Source: an uncultured Oscillibacter sp.
Lineage (GTDB): Bacteria; Bacillota; Clostridia; Oscillospirales; Oscillospiraceae
Assembly (NCBI GenBank): GCA_946494635.1
Contig: CAMMCS010000122.1
Location: 1 to 5,885, forward strand
Direction: 5' to 3'
DNA: 5,885 bases
Shown here: piece by piece, positions 5,851-5,885 of the stretch
Layout of the letters: each line of letters opens with the position of its first letter
How positions within the stretch are numbered: position 1 is the first letter of the stretch
Notes under the pieces: model-generated
Seen by the model: the letters and a program-made list of their open reading frames with translations, nothing else
What the model was told of the DNA's origin: nothing
Databases searched by the model: none
Made by a program: the position numbers and the translations under genes

Positions 5851-5885
5851 GGGTACGCTCCTTCCTCTGGTGTTCATTCGACATA
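5851..5885 (-). promoter_or_regulatory. pyrC leader: ribosome binding site and possible end of an upstream gene
   Basis: On the minus strand AAGGAG (5858-5863) lies seven bases before the chosen pyrC ATG. Further out, one frame reads TAT GTC GAA TGA, with its stop at 5874-5876; this could be the tail of an upstream operon gene such as pyrB, but four codons cannot show it. No promoter or PyrR-type attenuator is visible in these 35 bases, so the operon's control region should lie beyond the right edge. Confidence 0.5.

Overview
The window carries most of a de novo pyrimidine (UMP) biosynthesis operon. Every real gene lies on the minus strand, so the operon reads from high to low coordinates: pyrC, pyrK, pyrD, a small lipoprotein gene, pyrF, a larger lipoprotein gene, pyrE, and then a tandem repeat. 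The high GC of the pyr genes, strong AAGGAGG-type ribosome binding sites, a class 1B PyrD with its PyrK partner, a Gram-positive type PyrC and the B. subtilis-like order (C..K-D-F-E) point to a GC-rich Firmicute. A gut Clostridia of the Oscillospiraceae type is my inference; the sequence alone does not fix the genus.

Region by region: 5851-5885 is a short leader with the pyrC ribosome binding site and possibly the last codons of an upstream gene. 4534-5850 is pyrC (dihydroorotase), 3800-4537 pyrK (electron-transfer subunit) and 2895-3806 pyrD (catalytic subunit). These three are coupled by 4-nt and 7-nt overlaps. 2432-2881 is a 149-codon lipoprotein frame that appears to lack a normal start codon. 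1694-2398 is pyrF (OMP decarboxylase), 893-1690 a roughly 265-aa lipoprotein with a calcium-loop-like motif, and 207-848 pyrE (orotate phosphoribosyltransferase). 1-210 holds two copies of a 103-bp GC-rich direct repeat, and no credible gene.

The enzymes cover consecutive steps: PyrC makes dihydroorotate, PyrD/PyrK oxidises it to orotate with electrons passing to NAD, PyrE adds PRPP to give OMP, and PyrF decarboxylates OMP to UMP. The carbamoyl-phosphate synthetase genes that sit between pyrC and pyrK in B. subtilis are absent here. pyrB and any PyrR-type leader would lie outside the window.

The unusual parts are the two lipoprotein genes interleaved with the last three pyr genes, the AGG codon sitting where the start of the smaller one should be, and the repeat at the 3' end of the operon. 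Each repeat unit has two hairpins and a ribosome-binding-site-plus-ATG motif on the opposite strand, and the repeat overlaps the pyrE stop codon. I see no RNA gene, CRISPR array, insertion sequence or intrinsic terminator.
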